DNA from: Chloroflexota bacterium
GTDB taxonomy: Bacteria > Chloroflexota > Anaerolineae > UBA4142
Reading direction: 5' to 3'
Length of the DNA: 8,138 nt
NCBI GenBank assembly: GCA_016199405.1
Contig: JACQGS010000177.1
Location: forward strand, 1 to 8,138
The stretch's first letter is position 1. The number at the start of each line of letters is the position of its first letter. The position numbers and the translations under genes were made by a program. Under the pieces are notes generated by a model. That model had not been told where the DNA came from, searched no databases, and saw nothing but the letters and a program-made list of their open reading frames with translations. Shown here one piece after another: positions 1-6,938 of this stretch.

Positions 1-2
1 CG

Positions 3-923
3 ATGCGCCCTTATTTTGTGCAAGCCGCGCGCGTCGCGGTCTTGGGGCGGGATGAACGCACCGGTTTGCAAGTCTGGAGCGCGACGCACGGCTATCCCGG
101 CGATTTTGTGTATCGCGAATTTCATCGCAAGGACGCGCACAGCGGTTTGCAATATTGGCGCATCACCGACGCACACGCGGATTTGGGGCAAAAAGAAATT
201 TACGATCCCGCCGCGGCGTTGCAACAAGCCCGCGCCCATGCCAATCATTTCGCCGACACCGTCACACAACTCGCGCGCGCGTATCACGATCAAACGCATG
301 CGCACGGCATCGTGCTGTCGGCGTACGATACCGAACTGTTTGGGCATTGGTGGTTCGAGGGCATCGAGTGGTTGAAGCAAGTCCTCAAACGCCTCGCGCA
401 AAGTCAAGACGTTGAGTTGACGACCGCGCACGATTATTTGCGCGCGCATCCACCGACTGAAGTGCTCGCGATTCCGGAATCATCGTGGGGCAGAGGCGGC
501 GATCATTCCACGTGGCTCAATCCCGGCACCGAATGGATGTGGCAACTGATCCGCCCCGCCGAGCGCGCGATCGAAGCGCTCGTCGCAAAATTTCCGGACG
601 CGCGCGGCGATGTGCTGACGACGCTCAATCAATGCGCGCGCGAATTTATTTTGTTGCAATCCTCCGATTGGCAATTTTTGATTTCGACCGGGCAAGCCAA
701 AGAATATGCGACCAGCCGGTTTCAACAGCATCTCGCGCGCTTCAATCATCTGTCCGCGATGACGCACCGCGTCGCGGCAAACGGCTTGAGCGACAGCGAC
801 CGGCGTTTTCTCGACAACGTCGCGCAACTCGACAATCCGTTTCCGAATTTGGATTACCGCGTCTTTGCGGCGCGCGAAGGCGCGAATGCTAATACAATGC
901 AAAATAGTTTAGGACGCGGATGA
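3..923 (+). CDS. GH57 family 1,4-alpha-glucan branching-type enzyme with DUF1957 C-terminus (5' truncated by window edge)
   Basis: This is the C-terminal 306 residues of a glycoside hydrolase family 57 protein with the DUF1957 helical domain. The family cleaves alpha-1,4 glucan and re-forms alpha-1,6 branches in the cytoplasm (glycogen-type storage glucan). Seen: QVWSATHGYPGDFVYREF (residues 23-40) and YWRITD (51-56), typical of the (beta/alpha) barrel. AYDTELFGHWWFEG (107-120) carries the conserved Asp109 expected to be the acid/base residue. GRGGDHSTWLN (163-173) follows. The DUF1957 signature EFILLQSSDWQFLISTG (214-230) and YATSRFQQHLARFNHL (235-250) come next, ending at DYRVF. Complete relatives are about 500-550 aa, so roughly 200 residues, including the catalytic nucleophile Glu, lie upstream; the first Met here is internal. 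The last residues (GRG) and the stop codon come from an inverted repeat. An amylase/4-alpha-glucanotransferase activity is the main alternative. Confidence 0.9.
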   Translation: MRPYFVQAARVAVLGRDERTGLQVWSATHGYPGDFVYREFHRKDAHSGLQYWRITDAHADLGQKEIYDPAAALQQARAHANHFADTVTQLARAYHDQTHAHGIVLSAYDTELFGHWWFEGIEWLKQVLKRLAQSQDVELTTAHDYLRAHPPTEVLAIPESSWGRGGDHSTWLNPGTEWMWQLIRPAERAIEALVAKFPDARGDVLTTLNQCAREFILLQSSDWQFLISTGQAKEYATSRFQQHLARFNHLSAMTHRVAANGLSDSDRRFLDNVAQLDNPFPNLDYRVFAAREGANANTMQNSLGRG

Positions 924-968
924 ACGCGGAAAAACCGGATTTTTTCTTATCCGCGTTGATCCGCGTCC
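912..968. repeat. Long imperfect inverted repeat (19-bp arms) at the end of the GH57 gene
   Basis: The left arm at 912-930 (GGACGCGGATGAACGCGGA) is the reverse complement of the right arm at 950-968 (TCCGCGTTGATCCGCGTCC) at 18 of 19 positions. The 19-bp spacer holds a second, weaker stem: A930-934 pairs with T940-944 around a CCGGA loop. Each arm is itself a near-duplicate of about 10 bp (ACGCGGATGA then ACGCGGAAAA), so it looks like a dispersed repeat unit rather than a chance hairpin. In RNA it would fold stably and could end or attenuate transcription between the GH57 gene and the membrane-protein gene at 981. There is no T-tract after the right arm, so a classic intrinsic terminator is not established. 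Confidence 0.85.
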
Positions 969-980
969 CAATTCCTTGAA

Positions 981-3104
981 ATGGATTCAAACGCAATTCA
1001 GACTCAACCGCAACGCCTCACGTTCGCGACACCCATCTGGCTGACGCCGACGCTCTTTGGCGCGTTCGCGATTGCCAACGGCATCCTGCTCGACTGGCTC
1101 TTCGCGACGATCAACGCGTGGATCGTTCTCGCGGCAACGCTCGCAGAAATTTTCGCGGTATTTTTTCTCTTGCGTCGCCGGCATTGGGTAGAAATCGAAC
1201 GCGATGACGCGGAATTATTCGGATCCTTGCTAATCGTGATCGCGGTTGCCGCGTATTTGGTTTATCCGTCGCTGCCGGGGCTACTGCCGCCGGCGCGACA
1301 TTTTGACGCGGTCAATCACACAGTCCTCGCGCAATTCATTTCTGAAAACAACGCCTTGCCGCGCAATTTCACCGGCGGCGTTCCGCCGTACTTTATGAGC
1401 GGCTATCCCGCCGGCGGGGCGTTGTTGGGCGCGCTCGTTTCCAAATGGCTCGGCACTCTGCCGATCCAAACGATTCATCCGCTCATTTCATTTATTCTCG
1501 CGCTTGCCGCCGGGCTTGTTTTTCTTTTCACGCATCACGTGCTACGCAACACGCCACACACCACACGCCACAAGTCACAGGCGGTTCCGATTGCCTTTCT
1601 CTCGACCTTTCTCCTCTTCACCGCGTGGGCATACTTTCCCGGCTCGGTCAACGACCGCTACTTTTACGCGCAGAACATTTCGCAGTATTTCGCGCTCGCC
1701 GCGTTCTATTTTGCGTATCGCTACCACAAAGCGCGCGGCACGCTCTGGCTCGCGCTCATGCCAATCGCGATCAGTCTCGTTCTCGTCAGCCATCCGACGC
1801 CCATCGTCGCGCCGATGCTCGCAGCATTTATCGCGATCCTCGCATACCCGCACACTTCCATGCGCAACAAACTCACCCACGCTGTTATTCTCGCGCTCGG
1901 TCTCGTCCCCGTCGCGATCATCTACGTCATTCCGCATTTTGCGCAATGGGTCGCACTGACCGGTTATGGCGAGGCATCGCCGTTCGATGTGGAATCGATT
2001 GGCGTTCTGTTGCCGGCGCTCGCGCTCATTGGCGCGGCAATCGTTTGGCGAACGCGCGAGCGCGGCGCGTTTGGCTTTATCGTTTTTCTGATCGCGTGCG
2101 TGATGGCGCAGCCGTTCGTATTATTTCTGGCACGATTTTTCTTGCCGGCAATCTCGCCGTACTATTTCGAGAAATCGGTTTATCTTTTGGTCTATCCACT
2201 CGCTATACTCGCGGCACTTCCCATTGCAAGTATCACGCATCACGCATCACGCCTTACGCTTCACGCTTTCCGCTTTCAGCTTTCCGCTTCGCGCTTCATT
2301 TGGCTTTTCGCTTTTAGCTTTGCGCTTTTGGCTTTTATCTTCTTTCCGCCCCGTCCCTTCGCGCCGCTCACACTGAATGAGCTGAAAATCGCGCAATGGG
2401 CAAAACAAAATCTCGCCGCGCAAAACATCGCGGTCGTCAGCGGCATTCGCGAAGACGCGTATTGGGTGTACTGGCCCCTGCTCGGCAAGAGTCCGTCCGA
2501 TCCGGCGACCGCCGCCGCGTATCATTTAGGCGCGATGACCTACGCCGAATGGCGCGGCAACCCGGGTGAACCGGATTACGCGATCATTCGCAATCTCGCG
2601 CGCCAACCGAACGACAGCACGGTGCAAGTGATTCAGCAAATCGGCGAGAGCGCGATTTTGCGCAAGCCGCGCGAACGCGCGGCAGAAACTCCGCTTCCAG
2701 AATTCAAAAGTGATTATCAAGTTGGTGACATGTTCAAATTGATCGGCTATGACGCGAGCGACGGCTGGACGCGTGGCGCGGCAATTTCGCTTCGCCTGCA
2801 TTTCCGCACACTGCAATGGCCCCCCACGCGCACGGGAATGTTTGTGCAGATTCTCGATTCGACCGGCAATGTCGTCACGCGCGGCGAGCGCGAAATTTTC
2901 AATGCCGCGTACCCGACCGAACGCTATCCGCTCGGCGCGACATTGATTGATGAATGGAAATTCGATCTGCCGCGCGAGGCACTGCCGGGAGACTATTCCA
3001 TCGAGATCGCGTTTTACTCGCAACTCACCGGCGATCGCATCGAAATCGTCGGCGCAATGCGTCGTGATCAAATTGACTTGCGCGGGTTTCGCTCGGATAA
3101 TTAG
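981..3104 (+). CDS. Polytopic GT-C-like membrane glycosyltransferase with C-terminal beta-sandwich module
   Basis: A 707-aa membrane protein with about 12-14 predicted transmembrane helices in residues 20-455. A large loop follows TM3 and carries FDAVNH (108-113). Asp109 sits where GT-C enzymes place the catalytic acidic residue in the first outer loop, and GGVPPYFMSGYPAGG (132-146) follows. After the last helix comes a soluble region (about 460-570), then a beta-sandwich module (about 575-692) with FVQILDSTGNVV, YPTERYPLG, DEWKFDLPREALPGDYSIEIAFYSQLTGDR. The same kind of module is doubled in the next protein. Likely role, inferred: transfer of a sugar from a polyprenyl-phosphate donor on the outer membrane face; substrate unknown. 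The ATG at 981 is chosen because no upstream start follows the in-frame stop at 957-959; no good Shine-Dalgarno is visible. The next gene starts 3 bp after the stop, so the two are very probably co-transcribed. Residues 184-201 and 418-453 are encoded by heptanucleotide arrays. The exact Pfam family is not recognised with certainty; an uncharacterised membrane protein remains possible. Confidence 0.75.
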   Translation: MDSNAIQTQPQRLTFATPIWLTPTLFGAFAIANGILLDWLFATINAWIVLAATLAEIFAVFFLLRRRHWVEIERDDAELFGSLLIVIAVAAYLVYPSLPGLLPPARHFDAVNHTVLAQFISENNALPRNFTGGVPPYFMSGYPAGGALLGALVSKWLGTLPIQTIHPLISFILALAAGLVFLFTHHVLRNTPHTTRHKSQAVPIAFLSTFLLFTAWAYFPGSVNDRYFYAQNISQYFALAAFYFAYRYHKARGTLWLALMPIAISLVLVSHPTPIVAPMLAAFIAILAYPHTSMRNKLTHAVILALGLVPVAIIYVIPHFAQWVALTGYGEASPFDVESIGVLLPALALIGAAIVWRTRERGAFGFIVFLIACVMAQPFVLFLARFFLPAISPYYFEKSVYLLVYPLAILAALPIASITHHASRLTLHAFRFQLSASRFIWLFAFSFALLAFIFFPPRPFAPLTLNELKIAQWAKQNLAAQNIAVVSGIREDAYWVYWPLLGKSPSDPATAAAYHLGAMTYAEWRGNPGEPDYAIIRNLARQPNDSTVQVIQQIGESAILRKPRERAAETPLPEFKSDYQVGDMFKLIGYDASDGWTRGAAISLRLHFRTLQWPPTRTGMFVQILDSTGNVVTRGEREIFNAAYPTERYPLGATLIDEWKFDLPREALPGDYSIEIAFYSQLTGDRIEIVGAMRRDQIDLRGFRSDN
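1528..1583 (+). repeat. Degenerate heptanucleotide tandem array 1 (TCACGCA-type) inside the GT-C-like gene
   Basis: Eight consecutive 7-bp units can be laid out in phase: TCACGCA, TCACGTG, CTACGCA, ACACGCC, ACACACC, ACACGCC, ACAAGTC, ACAGGCG. Most keep the ACGC core. The array encodes residues about 184-201 (THHVLRNTPHTTRHKSQA), a basic, non-hydrophobic loop between two predicted membrane helices. It shares the 12-mer TCACGCATCACG with the start of the array at 2233. Confidence 0.75.
2233..2337 (+). repeat. Heptanucleotide tandem array 2 (TCACGCA grading into GCTTTTN) inside the GT-C-like gene
   Basis: About fifteen 7-bp units run in unbroken phase. It opens with TCACGCA, TCACGCA, TCACGCC, TTACGCT, TCACGCT, passes through TTCCGCT, TTCAGCT, TTCCGCT, TCGCGCT, TCATTTG, and ends with GCTTTTC, GCTTTTA, GCTTTGC, GCTTTTG, GCTTTTA. 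Because three units equal 21 bp, the protein shows a 7-residue rhythm: HHASRLT / LHAFRFQ / LSASRFI / WLFAFSF / ALLAFIF. The first half gives a basic loop; the T-rich second half gives a predicted membrane helix (residues about 439-455). Confidence 0.85.
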
Positions 3105-3107
3105 GAC

Positions 3108-5381
3108 ATGACGCGACGCATTTCGCTCAATACCCTCTCGGCAATTCTGGTTTTCGTTGCCGCTGCCGCGATTTACATCCGAACCGCCGCGCCCACACTC
3201 GGCGGCTCGTTCGACAGCGAAGAATTCCAGTACGTGGCGTACACGCTTGGTATCGCGCACGCGACCGGCTATCCGCTCTATCTCCTCCTCGGAAAAATTT
3301 TCATCACGCTTGCCCCATTCGGCAACGTCGCGTATCGCATGAATCTTTTCACGGCGCTCTTGGGCGCGGGCGCGGCGACGCTCATTTATCTGATCGCGCT
3401 GAAACTGACCGCGCGGCGCGCCGCGTCCATCGCCACCGCCGCGCTCTTCGCGACGAGCGCCGCAGTCTGGCGGCAATCGGGCGCCGCATCGGTCGGACCG
3501 TTGACGATGCTCTTTATGGGCGCGGTCGTTTATGCCATGCTGTTATGGTACGAGCGCCGCGTGTCACTCGCGTTCGTCGCGTTCGTGTTCGGGCTGGCGC
3601 TCACGCATCACCATTCGATTCTTTTGTTTCTGCCTGGAATTGTTTTGTTTATCTTGCTCGTTGATTTCAACATCCTCCGCCGTCCGCGCGAATGGATCCG
3701 CACATTCGTCTGGTTTGCAATTCCGCTATTCATGTATCTCTATGTCCCGCTGCGCGGAAGTCTCTCCGAGTGGTACGATAACACACTCGAAAGTTTTGCA
3801 TCCGAAGTCCTCGGGACGGATGCGGGCGATTTTGTGCGAACGTCGCAAGTCGAATTGCTTCAAGCCAGCGCGACGCTGATTAATTACATTTCTGCATCAG
3901 TCACCGCGATTGGATCGCTGGTGATGCTAATCGGAGCGGTCAGCGTTTTTCCACGCCTCAACCGCTGGCGAACTGATCTCCAAGATTCTAAAGTCGCTTT
4001 GTTTTTCGCGCTCAGCACGTGCTTCTTCGTCGGGATTGGTCTGCTCTACGGCGGCGAGCCCGACCGTTATCTGGCGCTGCCGTTTTTCTTTATCGTTTTT
4101 TGGTTCGGCATCGGCGCGGCGTTTCTGCAAAACCTCGCCGCGTCGCGCCCCGCGCCACGCGCCCGGCTCGTCGCGCAGTTGACAATCGCGCTGCTTGCCG
4201 CGCTCCCGATCGTTTTCACGGTCCGCGATAATTTCCGTTACGCCGATTGGAGCGCGTACGACCGAATCTACAAACAGTGGGACGAAATTTTCACGCTGCC
4301 CATTCCACCAAGCGCGACCCTCGTCGGCAACTGGGGCCAGATCAACGCGATGCGCTATTTACAACGCGTTGAGAATCGCCGCGCGGATTTGCAGGTCGTC
4401 GGCACGCTATACGATGCTGCGCCGCAAACGCAAGCCGCGCGCGACGCGCTCGCCGATGGGCGCGCGATTTTTCTCGCGCCGAGCATTCCATTGCCGAACG
4501 GCACATTTCGTTATTCCGTTTTGGGTTCACTGCTGCAAGTGCGCGATGCCGCGGATATGCAAATCCTTCCACCCAGCCGCGCCGAAAAAAACATTCGCGT
4601 GTCCGACGCGCTCACGTTGGCTCATTACGATCTTTCCGTGGCGCTCGAACCGTACGCGCCGGGCGCAAGCGTCTTACTTCAGCCGAACCGCACGGTCCGC
4701 GTCAACGCGCTTTGGCGCGCGGAAGCGCGCGGGCGGGATGTTACGATCCGCTTGCAACTTTTGGATCCGGCGGCGCGGATCGTCGCACAAAATGATTTTT
4801 CGACCGTGCGCGGGCTGGAGCCCGCTTCACGTTGGGATCGCGGCGAGTACGTTAGCGATGTGTACAATTTTCTAATTCCCGGCGGATCGCCACCGGGAAA
4901 TTATTCGCTTTACCTCACCGTACTCGATACTGCCAAGACGCCGCTCGGCGAACGGCTGAATATTGGCAACCTCAACGTCGAACGCGTCACGACGCTCTCC
5001 CGCGAACAAATTTTTATACAACACCCGTTGGATGCAACGATTAATTCTCAACTCGCGCTGTGGGGCTATGGCGCGCCGGATCAGGTCGCCGCCGGCGAGG
5101 CGCTTCAATTCAATCTGCTGTGGGCAGTCTTGGACAAACCAAACCCGGACTTGGAACTGAACCTCACATTGGAAGATTCAGCCGGGAATACAGTCGTGGA
5201 TTCGCGGCGGCAGTTCGTCGCGTTTTATCCAACGCGCGCGTGGCAAGCCGGCGAGAAATTGAAAGCCTATTATGATCTGCGCGTGCCGAGTGACACGCCC
5301 GCCGGAATTTATTCGCTCTTTGTGCAAGTGGGAACGATGCGCGTCGGTATCACCAAAATGACAATTACGAATTTCAAATAG
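3108..5381 (+). CDS. DUF2723 (TMEM260-like) GT-C membrane glycosyltransferase with two C-terminal beta-sandwich modules
   Basis: A 757-aa protein. The N-terminal region matches DUF2723: SFDSEEFQYVAYTLGIAHATGYPLYLLLG (residues 34-62) corresponds to the family's GDSGEL and HPPGYPLY motifs, and RMNLFTALLGA (77-87) follows. Asp36, just after TM1, is the likely catalytic acid/base by analogy with GT-C folds. About 10-11 membrane helices reach to residue 371. A soluble segment follows (about 372-500), then two beta-sandwich modules: about 505-626 (LQLLDPAARIVAQND, SRWDRGEYVSD, PPGNYSLYLTVLD) and about 636-757 (LTLEDSAGNTVVD, YPTRAWQAGE, YDLRVPSDTPAGIYSLFVQVG). The family includes human TMEM260, a protein O-mannosyltransferase, so protein O-glycosylation on the outer face is a reasonable but unproven role. 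The start ATG lies 3 bp after the upstream stop, with AGGA immediately upstream but too close for an ideal ribosome site, which suggests translational coupling. The sandwiches may bind the acceptor or the cell surface. Confidence 0.85.
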   Translation: MTRRISLNTLSAILVFVAAAAIYIRTAAPTLGGSFDSEEFQYVAYTLGIAHATGYPLYLLLGKIFITLAPFGNVAYRMNLFTALLGAGAATLIYLIALKLTARRAASIATAALFATSAAVWRQSGAASVGPLTMLFMGAVVYAMLLWYERRVSLAFVAFVFGLALTHHHSILLFLPGIVLFILLVDFNILRRPREWIRTFVWFAIPLFMYLYVPLRGSLSEWYDNTLESFASEVLGTDAGDFVRTSQVELLQASATLINYISASVTAIGSLVMLIGAVSVFPRLNRWRTDLQDSKVALFFALSTCFFVGIGLLYGGEPDRYLALPFFFIVFWFGIGAAFLQNLAASRPAPRARLVAQLTIALLAALPIVFTVRDNFRYADWSAYDRIYKQWDEIFTLPIPPSATLVGNWGQINAMRYLQRVENRRADLQVVGTLYDAAPQTQAARDALADGRAIFLAPSIPLPNGTFRYSVLGSLLQVRDAADMQILPPSRAEKNIRVSDALTLAHYDLSVALEPYAPGASVLLQPNRTVRVNALWRAEARGRDVTIRLQLLDPAARIVAQNDFSTVRGLEPASRWDRGEYVSDVYNFLIPGGSPPGNYSLYLTVLDTAKTPLGERLNIGNLNVERVTTLSREQIFIQHPLDATINSQLALWGYGAPDQVAAGEALQFNLLWAVLDKPNPDLELNLTLEDSAGNTVVDSRRQFVAFYPTRAWQAGEKLKAYYDLRVPSDTPAGIYSLFVQVGTMRVGITKMTITNFK

Positions 5382-5407
5382 ACAAATCTTCCGAATTCGA
5401 GTAAGAT
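5379..5407 (+). promoter_or_regulatory. Possible sigma-70-like promoter for the methyltransferase gene
   Basis: TAGACA (5379-5384) and TAAGAT (5402-5407) are separated by 17 bp, matching the -35 and -10 consensus at 5 of 6 and 4 of 6 positions. Transcription would begin within a few bases of the ATG at 5416, giving a leaderless or nearly leaderless message; that fits the lack of a Shine-Dalgarno there. The short match could be chance in this AT-richer gap, and read-through from the upstream gene remains possible. Confidence 0.3.
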
Positions 5408-5415
5408 GGTTTCGC

Positions 5416-6282
5416 ATGACCCTTGGTCTCAAACCCGTTCCGGCAGAGCGCTGGAAAAAATATCTCAGCGACTACAACGAAGGGCTTGGACTCGTCTACG
5501 AAAGACTCGTCCTCAACGATTATCTCGAACGAATCGCCCGCCAATATCACATTCAATCTGTGCTCGAAGCGCCGGTCTACGGCATGGCTGGCGTCAGCGG
5601 CATCAACAGCGTCGCGTTGGCGCGGCGCGGCTGCACCGTCACGCTCGTGGACGATAATTCCGAGCGCCTCGCCGGCATCGAACGCATTTGGAACGAACTC
5701 GATCTTACCGCGCGCTTTGTCGAACATCCCGATTTTGCACGGCTGCCCTTTCCAGATGCATCGTTTGATCTAGCATGGGAATGGGCGGGGCTGTGGTATC
5801 TTGCCGACGCTGAAAAATTAATTCATGAGTTGGCGCGCGTCTCGCGCAATTTGATTTTCATCGCGATGCCGAACCGCGCACAGGTCGGCTATTTGCTACG
5901 CAAATACATTCTCGAACGCGATTTTGTCGATTACGTGGATGAAGCGTGGGCGGACATGCGGAAGATCAAGCAGAGCTTGAGAGATTCGAAAGTAGAGATT
6001 GTGGACGAAGGTGTGCTCGATGTGCCGCCGTGGCCCGATACGGTGATGCCGGCGGCGCAAGTGCTCGCACGGCTTGGCATCCAATCCAGAAAACTCGATG
6101 CGCAATTTAGCGGTGACGGCTGGCAGTGGAGCACGATGGATTATTATTCCGGCAGGCGTCCCGAGTTACGTGCCCAGATCGAACGCTATATGTTTTTGGA
6201 ACGCGCGCCGCTGCCGTGGCAGATCAAAGCGATTTGGGCGCATCATCGCTACGTATTGGCGAAAGTGAGGAAACCAAAATGA
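5416..6282 (+). CDS. Divergent class I SAM-dependent methyltransferase
   Basis: A 288-aa soluble protein with a Rossmann-type methyltransferase core at about residues 46-150. Seen: strand 1 and glycine loop SVLEAPVYGMAGVSGIN (48-64); strand 2 TVTLVDDNSERL (74-85), with an acidic residue to bind the SAM ribose; FARLPFPDASFDLAWEW (107-123), the usual post-II/motif III layout of Methyltransf_11 proteins; then LIHELARVSRNLIFIAMPN (135-153). Motif I is odd: the usual D/E-x-G-x-G-x-G is replaced by EAPVYGMAG, with a Pro where the first Gly normally sits. The C-terminal 130 residues are not recognised and may set substrate specificity. The substrate is unknown; a lipid-linked sugar, glycan or small molecule is possible given the neighbours. 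The ATG at 5416 is chosen by conserved-domain placement; a different-frame ATG at 5406 is not used. The 3' end overlaps the next gene by 4 bp (ATGA), indicating translational coupling. Confidence 0.8.
   Translation: MTLGLKPVPAERWKKYLSDYNEGLGLVYERLVLNDYLERIARQYHIQSVLEAPVYGMAGVSGINSVALARRGCTVTLVDDNSERLAGIERIWNELDLTARFVEHPDFARLPFPDASFDLAWEWAGLWYLADAEKLIHELARVSRNLIFIAMPNRAQVGYLLRKYILERDFVDYVDEAWADMRKIKQSLRDSKVEIVDEGVLDVPPWPDTVMPAAQVLARLGIQSRKLDAQFSGDGWQWSTMDYYSGRRPELRAQIERYMFLERAPLPWQIKAIWAHHRYVLAKVRKPK
6265..6270 (+). promoter_or_regulatory. Ribosome binding site that fixes the Uma2 gene start
   Basis: GTGAGG ends 8 bp before the ATG at 6279 and lies within the last codons of the methyltransferase gene. 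The reading frame stays open back to 6126, but only this ATG has a purine-rich site and the ATGA stop/start overlap, so the longer form is rejected. Confidence 0.55.
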
Positions 6283-6929
6283 GTGTCGCAACGACTGCAC
6301 CTCCGAAAACACAAGCCACTATAATCTATCCCGAATCGGATGGAAAACCCACGACTGAAACCGACAAACATCGCCGCGAGATGACCGCCATCATTGAAGC
6401 GCTCTATGCTTTTTTCAACGACGCGCCCAACGTATACGTTTCTGGCAACTTGATGCTGTACCATGAAGAAGGCAACCCGTCCGCATCGGTCTCGCCTGAC
6501 GTGTTTGTCGTCAAAGGCATCAGCAAAAAAGAGCGCCGCGTCTACAAACTCTGGGAAGAAGGCAAAGCACCCGACTTTGCGCTCGAAATCACTTCGTGTT
6601 CGACGCGGCTGGAGGATTTGGGTAACAAGCGCGCGCTCTATGCAAAGTTGGGCGTTCAAGAATATTTTATCTACGATCCGCTGGAAGAGTACCTGACGCC
6701 GCGATTACAGGGTTATCGCTTGAGCGGCGGCGAGTACGAGCATTTGCGCGCGGACGCGGCGGGAAGATTCCATAGCAACATTCTGAATCTGGATTTGCAG
6801 ATTGTAAAAGGCGACTTGCGCCTTTTCAATCCACGCACAGGCAAATATCTGCTGACGCCGCTGGAAGCGCAGGAAGCCGCCGCCGAAGTGGAACACTTGC
6901 GGGAGGAATTGAGAAAACTTCAACGCTGA
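6279..6929 (+). CDS. Uma2 family (DUF820) PD-(D/E)XK nuclease-fold protein
   Basis: A 216-aa protein of the Uma2/DUF820 family, which has the restriction-endonuclease fold and is abundant in Chloroflexota and cyanobacteria; its cellular role is not established. Seen: SASVSPDVFVVKG (68-80) with the catalytic-type Asp74; DFALEITSCSTRLEDLGNKRALYAKLGVQEYFIYDP (99-134), where Glu103, the S/T-rich turn, Asp113, Lys117 and the GVQEYF helix match the family core. All expected acidic and lysine residues appear present, so the fold may be active. The last 25 residues (LEAQEAAAEVEHLREELRKL) look like a short coiled coil, a frequent tail in this family that may mediate self-association. The gene begins in the ATGA overlap with the methyltransferase gene and ends 9 bp before the glycosyltransferase start, so it is likely co-expressed with both. 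No toxin or antitoxin partner and no transposase are visible beside it. Confidence 0.88.
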   Translation: MSVATTAPPKTQATIIYPESDGKPTTETDKHRREMTAIIEALYAFFNDAPNVYVSGNLMLYHEEGNPSASVSPDVFVVKGISKKERRVYKLWEEGKAPDFALEITSCSTRLEDLGNKRALYAKLGVQEYFIYDPLEEYLTPRLQGYRLSGGEYEHLRADAAGRFHSNILNLDLQIVKGDLRLFNPRTGKYLLTPLEAQEAAAEVEHLREELRKLQR

Positions 6930-6938
6930 GACTGCGCC

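Noticed and set aside
480..902. A minus-strand open frame opposite the GH57 gene
   Set aside because: The plus strand carries clear DUF1957 motifs here, and the minus-strand product resembles nothing.
912..968. Attachment site or terminal inverted repeat of an insertion sequence
   Set aside because: The arms are only 19 bp apart with no transposase or integrase gene in the window, so it is a compact palindrome rather than the ends of a mobile element.
2247..2525. A minus-strand open frame with a KAKS/KRKA-rich repetitive tail
   Set aside because: The lysine-rich repeats are simply the complement of the GCTTTTN/TTCCGCT heptamer array; no start signal or domain supports a gene.
2526..3476. 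A 316-codon open frame on the minus strand
   Set aside because: It spans the junction of two well-supported plus-strand membrane-protein genes, is very rich in Arg, Glu and Ala, and shows no domain. It is a shadow of GC-rich codon use.
4810..4825. Short palindrome GCGGGCT-GG-AGCCCGC resembling a dispersed REP-like repeat
   Set aside because: It encodes the RGLEPA segment, which fits the normal pattern of the beta-sandwich module (D..x..G..P.S.W..GE), so coding constraint explains it well enough; only one copy is seen here.
6126..6278. N-terminal extension of the Uma2 frame into the methyltransferase gene
   Set aside because: It would overlap the methyltransferase by about 157 bp, lies before the family's usual N-terminus, and a good ribosome site and ATGA overlap support the start at 6279.
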